Below, in pieces: positions 12,345-23,850 of a DNA stretch of 64,000 nt (positions within the stretch are counted from its first letter, which is position 1; every line of letters starts with the position of its first letter). Position numbers and translations under genes: made by a program. Origin of the DNA: Tricholomella constricta (lineage: Eukaryota; Basidiomycota; Agaricomycetes; Agaricales; Lyophyllaceae); the NCBI GenBank assembly GCA_013368375.1, contig JAACJP010000012.1, positions 806,001-870,000 on the forward strand, read 5' to 3'. The notes beneath the pieces are model-generated. The model was not told the DNA's origin. It made no database searches and saw nothing but the letters and a program-made list of their open reading frames with translations.

Positions 12345-12820
12345 TGTGACCTGCATCCCTTTTGCCAGTGCGGTCCGGTAATATCTTTGTGGGCGACGCT
12401 AAGGTGACACTACCCTTAGATCTACCGTCGCATTCCTATTTTGTGTCAAACAGAGAACAATGGCAAAGCTTGACAAGAACAGCCGAATGGGCCTGACAGG
12501 CGCTTCGGAGATCGCGTTAAAACTGATGCCGCCGCCTGATGCACTCTACTGAAGTGGCTTAGTCAGCAGGGGACAAAAGGAAACCTAAAGCGAGAACATA
12601 CACGCTGAAGCACTCCGGCTTTAACAAGCATTGTGTCCTGGCCTCGTCCTACCCGCCACGATCACCCAGCAAGGCGTGGAATAAACGCTTTGTCCATCCG
12701 ATATGTCTTTTGTTCCGCTTTCAAGAAGCCTTATATATACGCCTGCGATGCGAGCCCCTCCCCGCATTGTTTTCCTCACATTGTCTCCTCCTTTCCAGTA
12801 GTCCTCAATCCCAGACATCA
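12345..12820 (+). promoter_or_regulatory. Intergenic with TATA box ahead of arrestin-like gene
   Basis: 476 bp. TATATATA at 12732-12739 lies 88 bp upstream of the next start codon, followed by a C/T-rich leader ending at 12820. No other gene seen. Confidence 0.55.
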
Positions 12821-14570
12821 TGTCCGTCTCAATAGACATCGTCCCTATCGCGGACACGCTCGACATGTACGGGGATGCCGACATATCGTAAGTCTTCACC
12901 ATCACTCTCCCTCACCGCGCCGCTCATCCCTCCTTAGGTCTGCGTACTCACTGTCCGGCCATGTATCCATCTCTGTGTCGTCGCCTTACTCTATATTCGA
13001 GCGTCGGCGGACGGCTCGCATTATGCTACATTCAATCACCCTTACCTTTGAAGGCCAGACCGAGATTCATACGCCACAGACTGGATATTGCGCCGTGCGC
13101 CTGTGCTCAGTGACGCGTGAGATCGCACCATGTGAGCCCGTCGAGATGAGCAATGAAGGACATGAAGATTCCGATGTACCTTGTTGGTAGTTTTCTCTCC
13201 ACTACCGCATTCCATTTACTCAAGTCTGATCTATCGCATAGGTATTTGGAATGTGGTGTTCGATCTCCCTATACCTGGCTGGCTCCCGCAGTCGGCATCC
13301 TACGGCGTAGAGGAGGTCGGCGTGCGATACGGGCTGTTTGCAGAAGCAAAATTTAGCGTTATCGATGATAGCCAGAGCAACCCCTGGTCACTTGCAACGC
13401 TATGCTCGTCATTTCGTTCGCGTGCAAAGAACGAGAAGGCTCATAGACAAATACGTTTGAGACGCTTAATGTGCCACCCAGAGGACGAGACAGGCACCGC
13501 GCCTCTCCAGTCAACAATCACTTACCTTGTGAACACCAATGTCGCCCCAGATGGCGAAAGCAAACGACTGCGGTTCCCCAACGACGTTCTGTCAAAAATT
13601 CATGTCCTTGCAACTGTCCCAGAACACGCTGACATGGAGTCTCATGGTTTCCCTCTCGTCATTCGTATGCGAACTAAGGACTTGGCGGCAGAAGAGTGCA
13701 AGAGGATACAAGTGTCTTCTGTTTCTGCCAATGTTGTTCAGAAAGAAAGATACAGGTGTGTCCGAACAGTCATCCTCGCACTTCACGTGGCGGCTAACGA
13801 TAGAATTGGTCAGGACGCGTGTTCCTTCTGAATACATGAGACGTTATCCGCTTCCACCTCGTCCAAGGCAGCCACCCCATGAACCACTGCGAGATCCCCA
13901 TCCGATCAGCTTTATGTATGACTCTGGCCTTGGAGTCTTTTGTGCAATGGAGGAAAACGCCTCCCGCTCTTTTTCCCTTCTCCCACCCAATGAATCCGGA
14001 GTGTACACCCTCCCCGGAAATACTTACCCTTTTGAAAACGATGCCGATACTTCTGCTGAAGCAGCGACATGGTACACCCTGGAGAGCTCTGTGCCTTTTG
14101 TGCACCAGGCTCCCGATGGCAAGGAACTGGACTGGGCAGGACCTTCTTTACTGCTACCTACCATCAGCTCTCCACTTGTCAACGTGGCACATGAGGTTCG
14201 AATCGAACTGACATGCACCTACGACATTCCAGGAGGGAGTCAGGTCGCTACCGAACGCCTGGCCTTTGCGATCCCACTTAGCTTTGCGTTTTTCGCACCT
14301 GACACCAACCGGTGCATAACACCCCCACCCGTGCATTCCACTGAAGAGACAACGCAATCGGGCTCTCCCAAACCTTCTCTTCCGGCACCAATGCCGTATG
14401 CGCCGAACCTCCCCGCCTATTCGCAACTTTTCGACTGCAATGGTGATCGCAAAATTGACTACACCGTTCCACTTCCACTTTACACGCCTAGATCTTCGGG
14501 GAGTGCCTCTTCGTCCACCGCCAATCTCAATGTCGATGGCGACGAAACAGAACCCCTCCTATCGACTTGA
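12821..14570 (+). CDS. Arrestin-like protein (probable alpha-arrestin family)
   Basis: Probably an adaptor of the fungal alpha-arrestin group, whose members recruit ubiquitin ligases to membrane cargo. The spliced N-terminal part reads like an arrestin N domain: AYSLSGHVSISVSS, then IMLHSITLTFEGQTE, then FDLPIPGWLPQSASYGVEEV leading to a basic strand, matching the pattern of a strand followed by an LPxS-type turn. A second beta-rich domain ends near VRIELTCTYDIPGG. The ~80-residue tail is Pro/Ser-rich without a clear PPxY motif. Exons: 12821-12887, 12938 to about 13169, 13249-13755 and 13814-14570; the second intron needs a weak donor (gttggt) to keep frame. Sequence similarity is at the fold level only, so another beta-sandwich adaptor is possible. 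Confidence 0.5.
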
Positions 14571-14952
14571 TGAATAGACCTCTTCCTGAATCCGATAATC
14601 ATTGTAATAACTTATAGCTTTTCGCCTTGTTTCCTCTTCGATATTCGGTCTTGGATCCTTCGCCTACGGTCTCTTAACTACGTCCTGTGCGTGCGCAGTC
14701 GACCCACTCTCGTTTTACTTCACCTTGTATTCCATTTCACACACATAACGCAACGTACCCAACGCATTTGTATCATTACCTGTCACCTCCTCTACCAATA
14801 GCATGGCCAAATACAATATTTTTATTTTATTTGACTTAGTGAAGCACGAACTTGACAAGCGACGCGACTGAACAAACAAAAGGTTCCCAAACAAGGCGCG
14901 TTACTCACGTGCCAGCGCGTTGGTTGTTGTCACATCATTGTCACTCGCCCTC
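14571..14952. other. Intergenic, arrestin-like to Csm1-like gene
   Basis: 382 bp, AT-rich around 14815-14835 (atatttttattttatttgac), with no supported gene. Confidence 0.4.
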
Positions 14953-16674
14953 ATGTCCGACGACGACGATTTCGGTGCGCTCCCCATCTTTCGTTCAAAT
15001 GCAAAATACTCACATTCACCTCCAGGAGGCTTTGGTCCCACAACCCCTGCGCTCCATATCAAGAAACCGGCCCCGCGAGCCGCAAAACCCAACAGCCGCA
15101 CCCAGGCTGGTCCGTCTTCAAAGCCCAAGGGAGGTCGAAAGAACGCACCAGTACCCTTATCAGACAACTCCGAAATAGAAGTTGTCCCGTATTTTGATTT
15201 TACGAAACAAGACGATGATGAGGAGGATGAGGAACACCCCGCCACACCACTGCAACCCACGCGGAAAGCACAGGCCACGCGTACAGAAGCGCCGGTGGCA
15301 AATGGAAAGCCCAACGCGAAAGGGAAAGGCAAGGCGAAGGCCCCTCAAATGAAAGGCTCGCGGAAACTTGCGCCTGAGCCAATGGACGTCGTCCCCATCG
15401 AGATAATAGATGAGCCGAACGAGGAGCGGGGCGCGACTCCAGAGTTGGCGGATGCGATCAATGCTGCAGGTCGAAGCAGACAGACGAATTCAACGAAGGC
15501 GCGTCCGGGGAAGGGTGATGAGGTCTCGAGAATGGCCGAGAAACTTCGTCGAGTGCGTTTATGTCCCCCCACTTGATCCTACGTGTGATATTTGGATTGA
15601 CGTGGGCTTCAGGCAGAAGAACGTATAAAGACGTTGGAGGCACAACTACAAGAGGTGTTTCAGATACGGGAAACGGAACCGGAGCGACTGATGAAGCAGC
15701 AGGAGGCCCATTACGAGGATCGACTGCGAGGTGCGACGCGTCTATATCCTTTGCACGGGAAAAGCAGGCTCAAGACGTTTGCCGATAGCCCAGGAGCAGC
15801 TAATCAGAGAGTATCAGACCCAACTTATGATGAAAGAGCCATTGATGCGTTCTGGAAATATCGCTGTGCTCAATCTTCTGACACGCGAAGCTGCCGACGA
15901 GGAGATGCGTGCCATTCAGGAGGAGGTGGCCCGATGGAAAGAGCTAGCGAACGAGAAGCAGCGTGCGATGACGCAGCGAGACGAGCGAATAGCTCAACTG
16001 GAACAAGCGGGTAAGTGTTGAACAAGCTCTTATTATGAACGACATGATCGAGAATATGTGGCCAGAGAAAGATCTGCGCTTCGAGCTAAAGGCCGAAATC
16101 GATAGGTCTGCCGCACTTGCCAAATCTACACGCGCGCCTTCGATGATGCGTAGCGGGCGTCCAGGAGGAGTTGAAGATCCTCGACATGCAGAGGTCCTAC
16201 GCTTCTACGAGGACTTGACAAATCTCCTGGTCCCCCACATGAAAACACAACCTGGCGAATATTTTGGTTTAGAGGATTGGGTTCTGTCGTGTATATACAC
16301 CTTCAACGATGACGACGCGCCGGACCAAGCTAATGCGGCCAAGAAAAGTACGTCTGGTACAGACCGTCTTCGGATACTTTATGTTGATGTCGAGTGCACC
16401 AGGCCTTAATTTTACACTCAGGTTTTGTCATGAGCCGCCGGATGCTCTTGCTCCTGAGCGAGTGACTTCAAAAGAACAGCTCGTCCCAACAGTACATTTC
16501 ACGCCGCTCGAGCTCGACAAGGAACCGCCAGAGTTCGTGGAAAAGTTGGACTTCTTGAAAGCAGCATTCTCGTTTGGACGGAATCAGCTTCCGCTATTCT
16601 TGCGTACTACTTATCAGAGAATGAGTGAAGCGGTATTAGAGGATGAAGATGAGGAGGATATGGAGGGAGACTGA
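14953..16674 (+). CDS. Kinetochore/monopolin-type protein, Csm1/Pcs1-like
   Basis: Predicted chromosome-segregation protein that cross-links kinetochore microtubule sites. Domain order fits Csm1/Pcs1: a long disordered basic and acidic N-terminal region (~200 residues), a heptad-rich coiled coil (AEKLRRAEERIKTLEAQLQ, then ARWKELANEKQRAMTQRDE), and a C-terminal globular domain with VLRFYEDLTNLLVPHMK and, after an intron, SLNFTLRFCHEPPD, then a PxVHFTPLEL-type strand. Exons 14953-15552, 15613-15730, 15768-16010, 16066-16347 and 16403-16674 join in frame; the 37-nt third intron is short but phase-correct. An acidic tail ends the protein. The assignment rests mainly on the C-terminal domain signature and architecture; another coiled-coil protein is the alternative. 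Confidence 0.65.
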
Positions 16675-16857
16675 GTTTGGTTCGTTGGTTATACCTAGCT
16701 AGCTCCCTGTCTTGTATTTAGTTGCGAGATATTCACAAATCGTACGTTACGCAAGCCGGGACACACCCGCCGAAATCAGTGCCGAGGTAATGAGCCTGAG
16801 AGCCCTGAGACCCATTCCCTTCCCGCCCTCCTCCCCTCGCCCCCCCCCACTAATCCA

Positions 16858-18191
16858 ATGCGCGCCCTCGAGTCCTTCATCATCGACTCCCTCGGCCTCA
16901 CCACGCTCCCCCCATACCTCCCCGTCTTCCTTTACGCCTTTCTCGGTTTCTCCCTCGTGCACCAGATTCTCGCGCCGTGGGGCAGCCGCCGGTGGTTTCC
17001 CGCCGCCTACGGAAGCAAAAACGCGCGTGTGCAGAACAGCTGGTGCGTCACACGTCCCCCCGTGTCACCGTATCATATGGCTCACCCCATGTCCATGTCC
17101 ATGTCGGTCCAGGTCGATACATGTGGTGTCGCAGATCCACACGCTCATCATCGTGCCGTATGCGGCGTGGGTGCTATGGCACGAGAGCCCCGCGCGCGGC
17201 GCAGACCGCGCGTTCGGATGGGACGAGCAGGTCGGGTATGTACATGCCATTGCGTGTGGGTATTTCCTATGGGACAGCCTCGATGCGGTCATCAATTTCA
17301 CAGACCTGGGTTTCGTTGTGCATGGTGAGTCAGTCGCGTCTGACTTTTGGTAGTTTGGGGCTGAGGCTGGATGCTTTGAGGCGTCGCGTGCCTGGCGATA
17401 TACACCATGTCTTATGTATGTTTGGTGTCTGGCCCTCCGCTTATTAGTTCGCCGAGCTAATTGGATATAGAAACCTTTCGTGGCGTACTACGGCACACGA
17501 TGCCTTCTTTGGGAAACGTACGCATCTTCCGTCCATGTTTTATGGTTCAGACCACTTACAATGCGGAACAGGAGCACATTTTTCCTGAATATCCACTGGT
17601 GTGTATTTTTTTCGTGACTCCCGCAACCGACTTCTGACACGGACACCCTCCAGGTTCATGGACAAGACTAATCGCACGGGTAGCACGGCGCAGCTGGTCA
17701 ACGGCTTCTTCCTCCTTTCTGCCTTCTTCAGCGTCCGCCTGATCTACGGGGGCAAAGTGGTGCGTAAAGCATTCTTTTCCTCTCCTCGCTCCATGTGACG
17801 TAAACTTTTCTTTCCTTTGCAGTCGTACGACTTCCTGCAGACGCTGATACAGGTGCGCCACGAGGTGCCGTTGGCGTACATCCTCGTATACGGCCTCGGC
17901 AACGTCGTGCTGACCAGTCTCAACTGGTTCTGGTGCGTTCGCTTCGCTTCGCGTTTGGAATGTCGAACAACTGACTCACTTCGGGCCAGGTTCTACAAGA
18001 TGATCAGTGCGTTGCGCCGGCGGTTCCACGACACCGACAAGGCACCTAAGGAGCAGAGGCGGCTTGTCAGAGGTGTACAGCCGAAGGGGAACGGGAACGG
18101 GACTGGGCATGGAGAAGAGGCGGCGCATGCGCACTCGGACGCGGAGGAAGGCAACGTGGGTGCAGTGGGGAATGGATACGGGACTCGTTGA
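16858..18191 (+). CDS. TLC-domain membrane protein (TLCD4/TMEM56-like)
   Basis: Multi-pass membrane protein of the TRAM-Lag1-CLN8 superfamily; roles in lipid metabolism or sensing are known for relatives, not shown here. Hydrophobic segments begin with TLPPYLPVFLYAFLGFSLV. Family-like stretches are QIHTLIIVPYAAWVLWHE, FGWDEQVGYVHAIACGYFLWDS, a KPFVAYYGTRCLLWE segment, LNIHWFMDKTNRTGS and NGFFLLSAFFSVRLIYGG, the last helix being VLTSLNWFWFYKM. At least eight exons (16858-17042, 17113-17324, 17381-17415, 17471-17517, 17572-17598, 17654-17759, 17823-17932, 17990-18191) join in phase; three are under 50 nt. The C-terminal tail is charged and Gly/Asn-rich. It lacks the Lag1 motif signature of ceramide synthases, so I do not call it one. 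Confidence 0.85.
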
Positions 18192-18348
18192 GAGCGGAAG
18201 GAAAAGTACTGACTATTGCGCACCCTGATACTTACGTAGACTAGATATACCCCTTGGCTCGGGGACGTGGGTATTTAATGATGCTATTGTTTTCATAGAC
18301 AACAGATGATGTGTACGTCTTGGGTTATTTACTCTGCGGGGTCCGATG

Positions 18349-19176
18349 CTACTTGGTGACGAAGGCGGCACGGACAAGCTCGCGGACGCGCCACTCCCAC
18401 GCGACGAGATTGACGCGGCGGGTGACCTCGATGCGCAGCGTGGAGTTGGAAGAGATAACGATGCAGTGGAGGTACGCAAAAGCAAGGGCGTCGAGCGGGG
18501 TTGGTTCACTGGAAGTAGATTAGTGGAAAAAGAGGAATATGAGGCGAGAAGCGCACCTGGAGCCGAGGAACCACTTGTCGGTGCCTAGACGCTCGGAGAG
18601 GGCAGCGATGGCGGTGCGGTACTGGGCGAATATAGTGGCATGAGAGACGCGGACGCCGGAGGGCGGGAAGAGGGAGGCAAAGCCGGTGAGTGGAGGCGGG
18701 GGCGGGGTGAGGATGGACTGAATGGAGGCCGCGGGTGGGGGTTTGAGAGAGAGGAGGGACTGGAGATAGGAGGGGGCGGGGGTAGCAGCGAGGAGGGCAG
18801 CATGAACTGTGCCCTCGAGGAGAGAGACCCAGGCGCGGCTCTCGTCGCGGGCGGACTGGTGGGTATAACCCTCGAGGGGGTCGGTGTCGGGAGCGGTCTG
18901 CTCGTCGGCCCACTGGGGGATGTGGTGCGCAGCGAGGAGGGTGGAGGGTGCGGCGAGGAGGTTGGGAAGACGGGCGTCGAGTGCGCCGTTGGGGCTGATG
19001 TCGGTGCGGAGGTGGATGTTGGCGAGACCGCGAAGGGCGAGATAAGCCTGCCACTTGAGACACTCAACGTCAGCGCTGAATGGCGCGTCGGCGTCGTGGG
19101 GCGGGTGGATCCACAGCGTCGGCGCTGTGAACGGCGTCGGCGAGGGAATTGGCACGGCTGGGCGGGTCGCGAACAT
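18349..19176 (-). CDS. Metaxin-like mitochondrial outer-membrane import protein (Sam37/Tom37 type)
   Basis: Predicted subunit of the sorting and assembly machinery that inserts beta-barrel proteins into the mitochondrial outer membrane. Two exons (18557-19176 and 18349-18508) give 259 residues. N-terminal thioredoxin/GST-like motif: TLWIHPP, then ADVECLKWQAYLALRGL, then DARLPNLLA, the pattern of metaxins. After the intron TPLDALAFAYLHCIV matches the metaxin C-terminal GST-like helix (xxLDAxxFxYL). I chose Met at 19176 because an upstream in-frame extension (to 19311) overlaps the VPS54 coding region and carries no family sequence. Convergent with the TLC gene (157 bp) and divergent from VPS54 (39 bp between starts). 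Confidence 0.78.
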
Positions 19177-19215
19177 CGTCGAGGTCACGTCAGTCACACG
19201 CCCGTACTCTTCCCC
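19177..19215. promoter_or_regulatory. 39-bp divergent spacer, metaxin-like / VPS54
   Basis: Only 39 bp separate the two start codons. The spacer contains gtcacgtcagtcac, a TGACGT(G)/CRE-like bZIP-type sequence readable on both strands. Transcription must start inside, or the promoters must overlap, the neighbouring coding region. Confidence 0.6.
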
Positions 19216-22200
19216 ATGTCCGACGACGAGTCCGTCGCCCAAGACCGTCCGCCGTCGCCCATCTCTGCCCTCCCAAATACTGCACGCCCGTATAGATTCA
19301 CCTGGGGCCACAGGCCAGGCCCAGAGAGCGTCTCCGGCACCACCGATGGTCGCGGCGGCGGTGACTACTTTTCTGCTCAGCCTCGTCTCAACACCTCGTC
19401 TACCGCAACTCTAGCCCCTGGTGCTCTCCCCCAGCATTGGAGCAGTGCCAAGCACGGCTTTCACGGCATGTTTCTCGTTCGTTACCTCTCTGACAGCGCC
19501 ACGTCTCATATCTTACACGTCCAGCAATATCCACCGTACTCAACAACCCACACAAACGCCAGGCTCCTCCAAAAGCCCATTCTTCACTCCCAGCCGTCGT
19601 TCCTGCTGATCTCCCCCGTGTCCGGAGAAAGGATTTTGATCCCTACCTCCGCGCCATCGCCCCAGAATGGGACCGCTTCCAATACAGCTCTCAACTCGGC
19701 CGTGAAGGTGTCGCCCAACTTGAACCAGACCCTGACCATCTCGGTAGCTCTCATTCCATCGCCCTTCCTGGCCCAAAGTCTCTCCCTTCACTTGACACCG
19801 TCCCCGACGTCTTCTTCCAGCAATCCTTCAACCTTGGCGACCCCCACACCTTCAACGCCGTCACCGAGCAGTCCCTCTCCCACTCAGACCCAGCCGCCCT
19901 CGCACATTCCCTCCCTCTTCTCGAAAAGTTCTCGCACTACGCCGACACCGTCGAGCAGCACCTCATCCTCGAGATCTCCCGCCGCTCCACCTCCTTCTTC
20001 GCCGCGCTCACCAATCTCCACGACCTCCGCGCCGAGTCTGAGCACTGTCTCTCTCGCATCGCATCCCTCCGCCGTCTCCTCACTGACCTCGACCAGAACA
20101 GCGCAAAGCGCGGCCTTCAAGTCGTCCGCCGCCAGGTCCAGGCCGAGAACCTCATCCGCGTCGTCGATGGTGTCAAGCACATCTCTGGTGTTGTTGAAAT
20201 GGGTCGTGTCGCCCGTGGGCTCGTAGGTGCCGGCCAGTGGGGCGAGGCGCTGGGTGTCATCGAGGAGATGGAGCGTATGTGGGAAGCCCGGGAGGATCAG
20301 CCTAACCAACCTGCGGAGTCCAGGTTGTCAACGCTGCCTGAGGAACAGGAGGACCAGGCGACGTATACGCCCTCACGACCCAAGAAGCCCCCGGGCGCCA
20401 TCCCGCTATCCTCGCTTCGTGCCTACGCCGCCCTCCCCGAGCACCTCCGCGCGCTCACGATGGAGATCGCCGCGTCTCTCTCCTCCGAACTCGTCTCTGT
20501 ACTGCGTGTCGACCTCGTTGAGCGGATCTCCCGCGGCCGTACAAGTGCCAACGCGAACGGCAGTGCGGATGTGGGTGGCTTGGACGCGGGCCTGAGGGAT
20601 AGGTTGAGGCCGCTGCTGCAGGGCCTCGTGCGCACCCGTGGGGTAAAGGAGGGGATACTGTCGTGGCGCGAGGTCGTACTCGGTGAGGTGCGCGGAATCG
20701 TCAAGTCGGTCCGTGTTTTTCTTCTTTGCACCTCGTTTTGCGTATTCTGACGTGGAGTGTAGAGGTTACCCGCGATCGATGCGGAGGATGGAGGCGAGGC
20801 CACGAATGGGCTGCAGCCTGGTGATGCAGAGGAGAGAGGCAAGGACATGAACACGACAACCCCGAATCTCAAATCGAGCTCCCGGTGCGTCGTTTGTCTT
20901 CCTAGGACGACGCGTGACTTATGCCATTTAAACAGGGCGGGTCTTGCGGCGCATCTCCGGGGCATGCGCCATCCAGAATTCATGTTGCTCTTACAGGAGA
21001 TCTATCTAAGTCTGCTCAATTGTGTAGAGGGGCTGCAGGCGCAAGGACGCGTCATTGTGGAGATTCTGGAGGCGGAGATAAACTCGAGGTACGTGTCGTT
21101 CGTCCCCTTGTTTGCTTTCAGTGATTCATCTACCGTCACTATCAAGCCCATCGCACAAAGCCTTGTCTGCCTCTCCCACACCCTCGTCTTCCACTGCAGC
21201 GACACAGGACGAGCTCGCCGACATCCTCTCATCCGCCGCGGAGCTCGCGAATACGCAAGCCGCAAAGGTGATCTCCCTGCGCGTCGAGGAACACGCCGCA
21301 CTCGAGCTCGCGGACTTCCTCGTCTTCTTCAACGAGTCGTGGGGCTTCGTCGTGCGTTGCGAGGTGCTGTGCCGCAAGATGATCGTCGGCCTGCGCGGCG
21401 TCGTCGTGAGCCAGGTGCGTCCCTTTGCTCATCCACATGAATCGCAATCTTCAAAACTTTTTACTAATCTTGCGCGTCCGCAGGCGAAAGTGTTCCTGCA
21501 GGCATTCCACCAGGCCCGCATCTCCCGCTCCGCGAAGCTCGTCGAGGACGAGCAGTGGAACCCCTCAGAGGTCTCCCCATCCCTTCAGCACATCACCGAC
21601 GTCATCGTCGACTCTGCCGTTCGCGACGCACCCGAACTCATCATCAAGTCCGACGCCGACACCCTCTTTCCCTCATCCTCGCTTTCCTCTGCTACCTCCC
21701 ATACTCCCCACCCCCCATTCGCGCCCCGCCCCACAAACGGGTTCGGCATGGTGAATGCCGCAGGCGCGAAACACCTTCGCATTGAGGAGCGCACGTACTT
21801 TGCAGTGTCTGCGACGTCGGAGGTGCTCGTGCTTCTGCTCGACTACCTGCGCCTCGTGGTGAACCTAACAATGCTCACAACGGATACGATGAGCCGCGTC
21901 ATCGAGTTCTTAAAGGCATTCAACTCAAGGACGTGTCAGGTTGTGCTGGGAGCGGGCGCGATGCGTTCGGCGGGGCTGAAGAATATTACTGCGAAGCACC
22001 TTGGTGTGTCGTCATTTCGTTGTATCTTTCTCGCTGTCCGGTCACTCATGGAAGTTCTTTTCTTTTCTTTTGGTGGAATTGCGTGTAGCACTGGCCTCGC
22101 AGTCGCTGTCGATCATGTTTGAACTGATCCCGTATGTGCGCGAGACGTTTCGGAGGCATTTGAGCCCGAAGCAGGCTGTCATGCTGGTGGAGTTTGACAA

Positions 22201-23850
22201 GCTCAAGCGCGTAAGTGGTCTTCGTTCCGGCTTTGCTGAGAACATGTACTGAATCATTCTGGGGTCGTGACATGCAGGACTATCAGGAGCACCAGAACGA
22301 AATACACTCGAAGCTGATCGCGATCATGGGAGACCGCCTATCTGCGCACATCAAGTCTTTGCAGGTGAGCATTCGGCGAGAATCCAAGAACGCGGCATGG
22401 CACGGGATGGAAGGCAACATAGCATGCCCACGCACACCTTTTCGAGCGGTTCGCGAACCAAATTGCCTTTAGACTCTCTTCACCGCGTGTCGGCCTCACT
22501 GCATTTGCCCGATTGCTGATTCGTGCTTTGCGTGGTTCTTTTATCCCAGGCCGTGGATTGGAACGTGCCGAAGCCAGGCGGCGGCGTCAACGACTATATG
22601 GAAATACTGGTGAAGGAAACTGTCACTCTCCACAAGGTCCTATCGCGTTATTTGTCGATACCCATCGTCGAGGTCCGTGTCTGCTTCGTGAGTGGAATTA
22701 GGGCTCCTGGACTGACGTCACGCTCGCTTGTGTTTTATTGCTCCCCTTCCACTTAATGTTGCCCAGTATGTCATGACGCAGGTGTTTGCCGCCATTAACC
22801 ACGGCCTGTCAGAGGAGTACAGCAAGATTGAGCTTCCACATCAGGAGGCGAAGACAAGGTGTGTGGTCACGGGAAGCCAAACCCGGCATCACATGTCCGA
22901 AACCCAACAGACCCCTTTCCCTCCACCTTCTCATCACGTTTGCCGATCGCGATCCTGACCCAGCCATTGTTTGTTCTATTGCTATTAGGCTTCTGGCAGA
23001 CGCCAAATTTCTGCATCAAAAGCTCTCTGCACTCAAGAACGTGGGCGCACCCAGTGGCATGCTCGTGACTGTCATTTCGGAGAAAAGCCTTCCCAGGACG
23101 ACGACGCAGCCTAGCAGCCCCGCCGCGCCCGTCCCCACGCCCACCCGTGCGAACACGCTCGGCTCGAGTGCCAATCAGCGCCTCAAGGGCCTCCTGTCCG
23201 GGAAATCCGCCCACTTCGAAAAGGCGCTCCCTACACCCATGCGCACCTCCTCTCTGGCTGCATCACCGAAGGGCCTGGGAAGGCCTACGTCACCTGTCCC
23301 TTCCGCAGCAGCAGTCAATAAAACTACTGATCCTAATTCTAATGTTAATGGCGGAAGCGCGGACCAGGCGACGAGCACGACACCGCCGCAAGCCCGCAGG
23401 GCGTCAGCTGGATTTAAACAAGTGGAGATGGCGATGCCCAAGTCTGATTCACCAGATCCGGAGCCGTCTAATTCTGCGTCTGCGTCTGTTTCTGGACTGG
23501 TGCAGGTGGATGCTTCAGCGAAGACGACGGATTTGGAGGGGCAGCGACTGCGATCGCCTTCGCCGCCACTGCCTCCCCCACCGCATGACAGCCCTTCATT
23601 ATCTCTATCGTCCTCGTCTTCATTGCTTACCCCTGAATTGTCTGGGTCTATGGGTTCAGAACCACAGGCACGACCGGAAACGGAAACAAGGGATCGCCCG
23701 GATTCGGGGAGTGGTGGGGAGGAGGCGCGGGGCTTGGGTGCGTCGGCGTCAACTATCACTGCAGATACACCCCCAGATCCAGGCGCGCCGGCACCTTCGC
23801 AGTCGCCACTACCACCATCGCCACCGGCAGGTGAGGACGGTGGGCGGTGA
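19216..23850 (+). CDS. VPS54: GARP complex subunit Vps54
   Basis: Component of the Golgi-associated retrograde protein tethering complex, which captures endosome-derived vesicles at the trans-Golgi network. The long N-terminal half includes FDPYLRAIAPEWDRF, LDTVPDVFFQ and a coiled region (SRIASLRRLLTDLDQ, ENLIRVVDGVKHISGVVEM). A middle block after two introns reads AGLAAHLRGMRHPEFMLL. The C-terminal Vps54 domain shows FFNESWGFVVRCEVLCRKM, ISRSAKLVEDEQWNPSEVS, TYFAVSATSEVLVLLLDYL, RVIEFLKAFNSRTCQVVLGAG, LKNITAKHLALASQSLSIM and KLVALRDYQ-type helix SKLIAIMGDRLSAHIKS. About nine introns lie between 19490 and 23000; the first is a short one near 19490-19525 whose donor (gttacc) I placed by frame. 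A ~280-residue low-complexity Ser/Pro tail follows the domain. Confidence 0.93.

Noticed and set aside
13539..13820. Apparent early start for the second half of the arrestin-like gene
   Set aside because: The frame before 13814 conflicts with the coding exon that ends at 13755; the phase-correct intron 13756-13813 explains the frame change.
18585..19067. Pro/Ser-rich minus-strand frames and long plus-strand frame 18640-19215 overlapping the metaxin-like gene
   Set aside because: They are GC-rich shadows of the metaxin exon; the plus-strand frame becomes real only from the VPS54 start at 19216.
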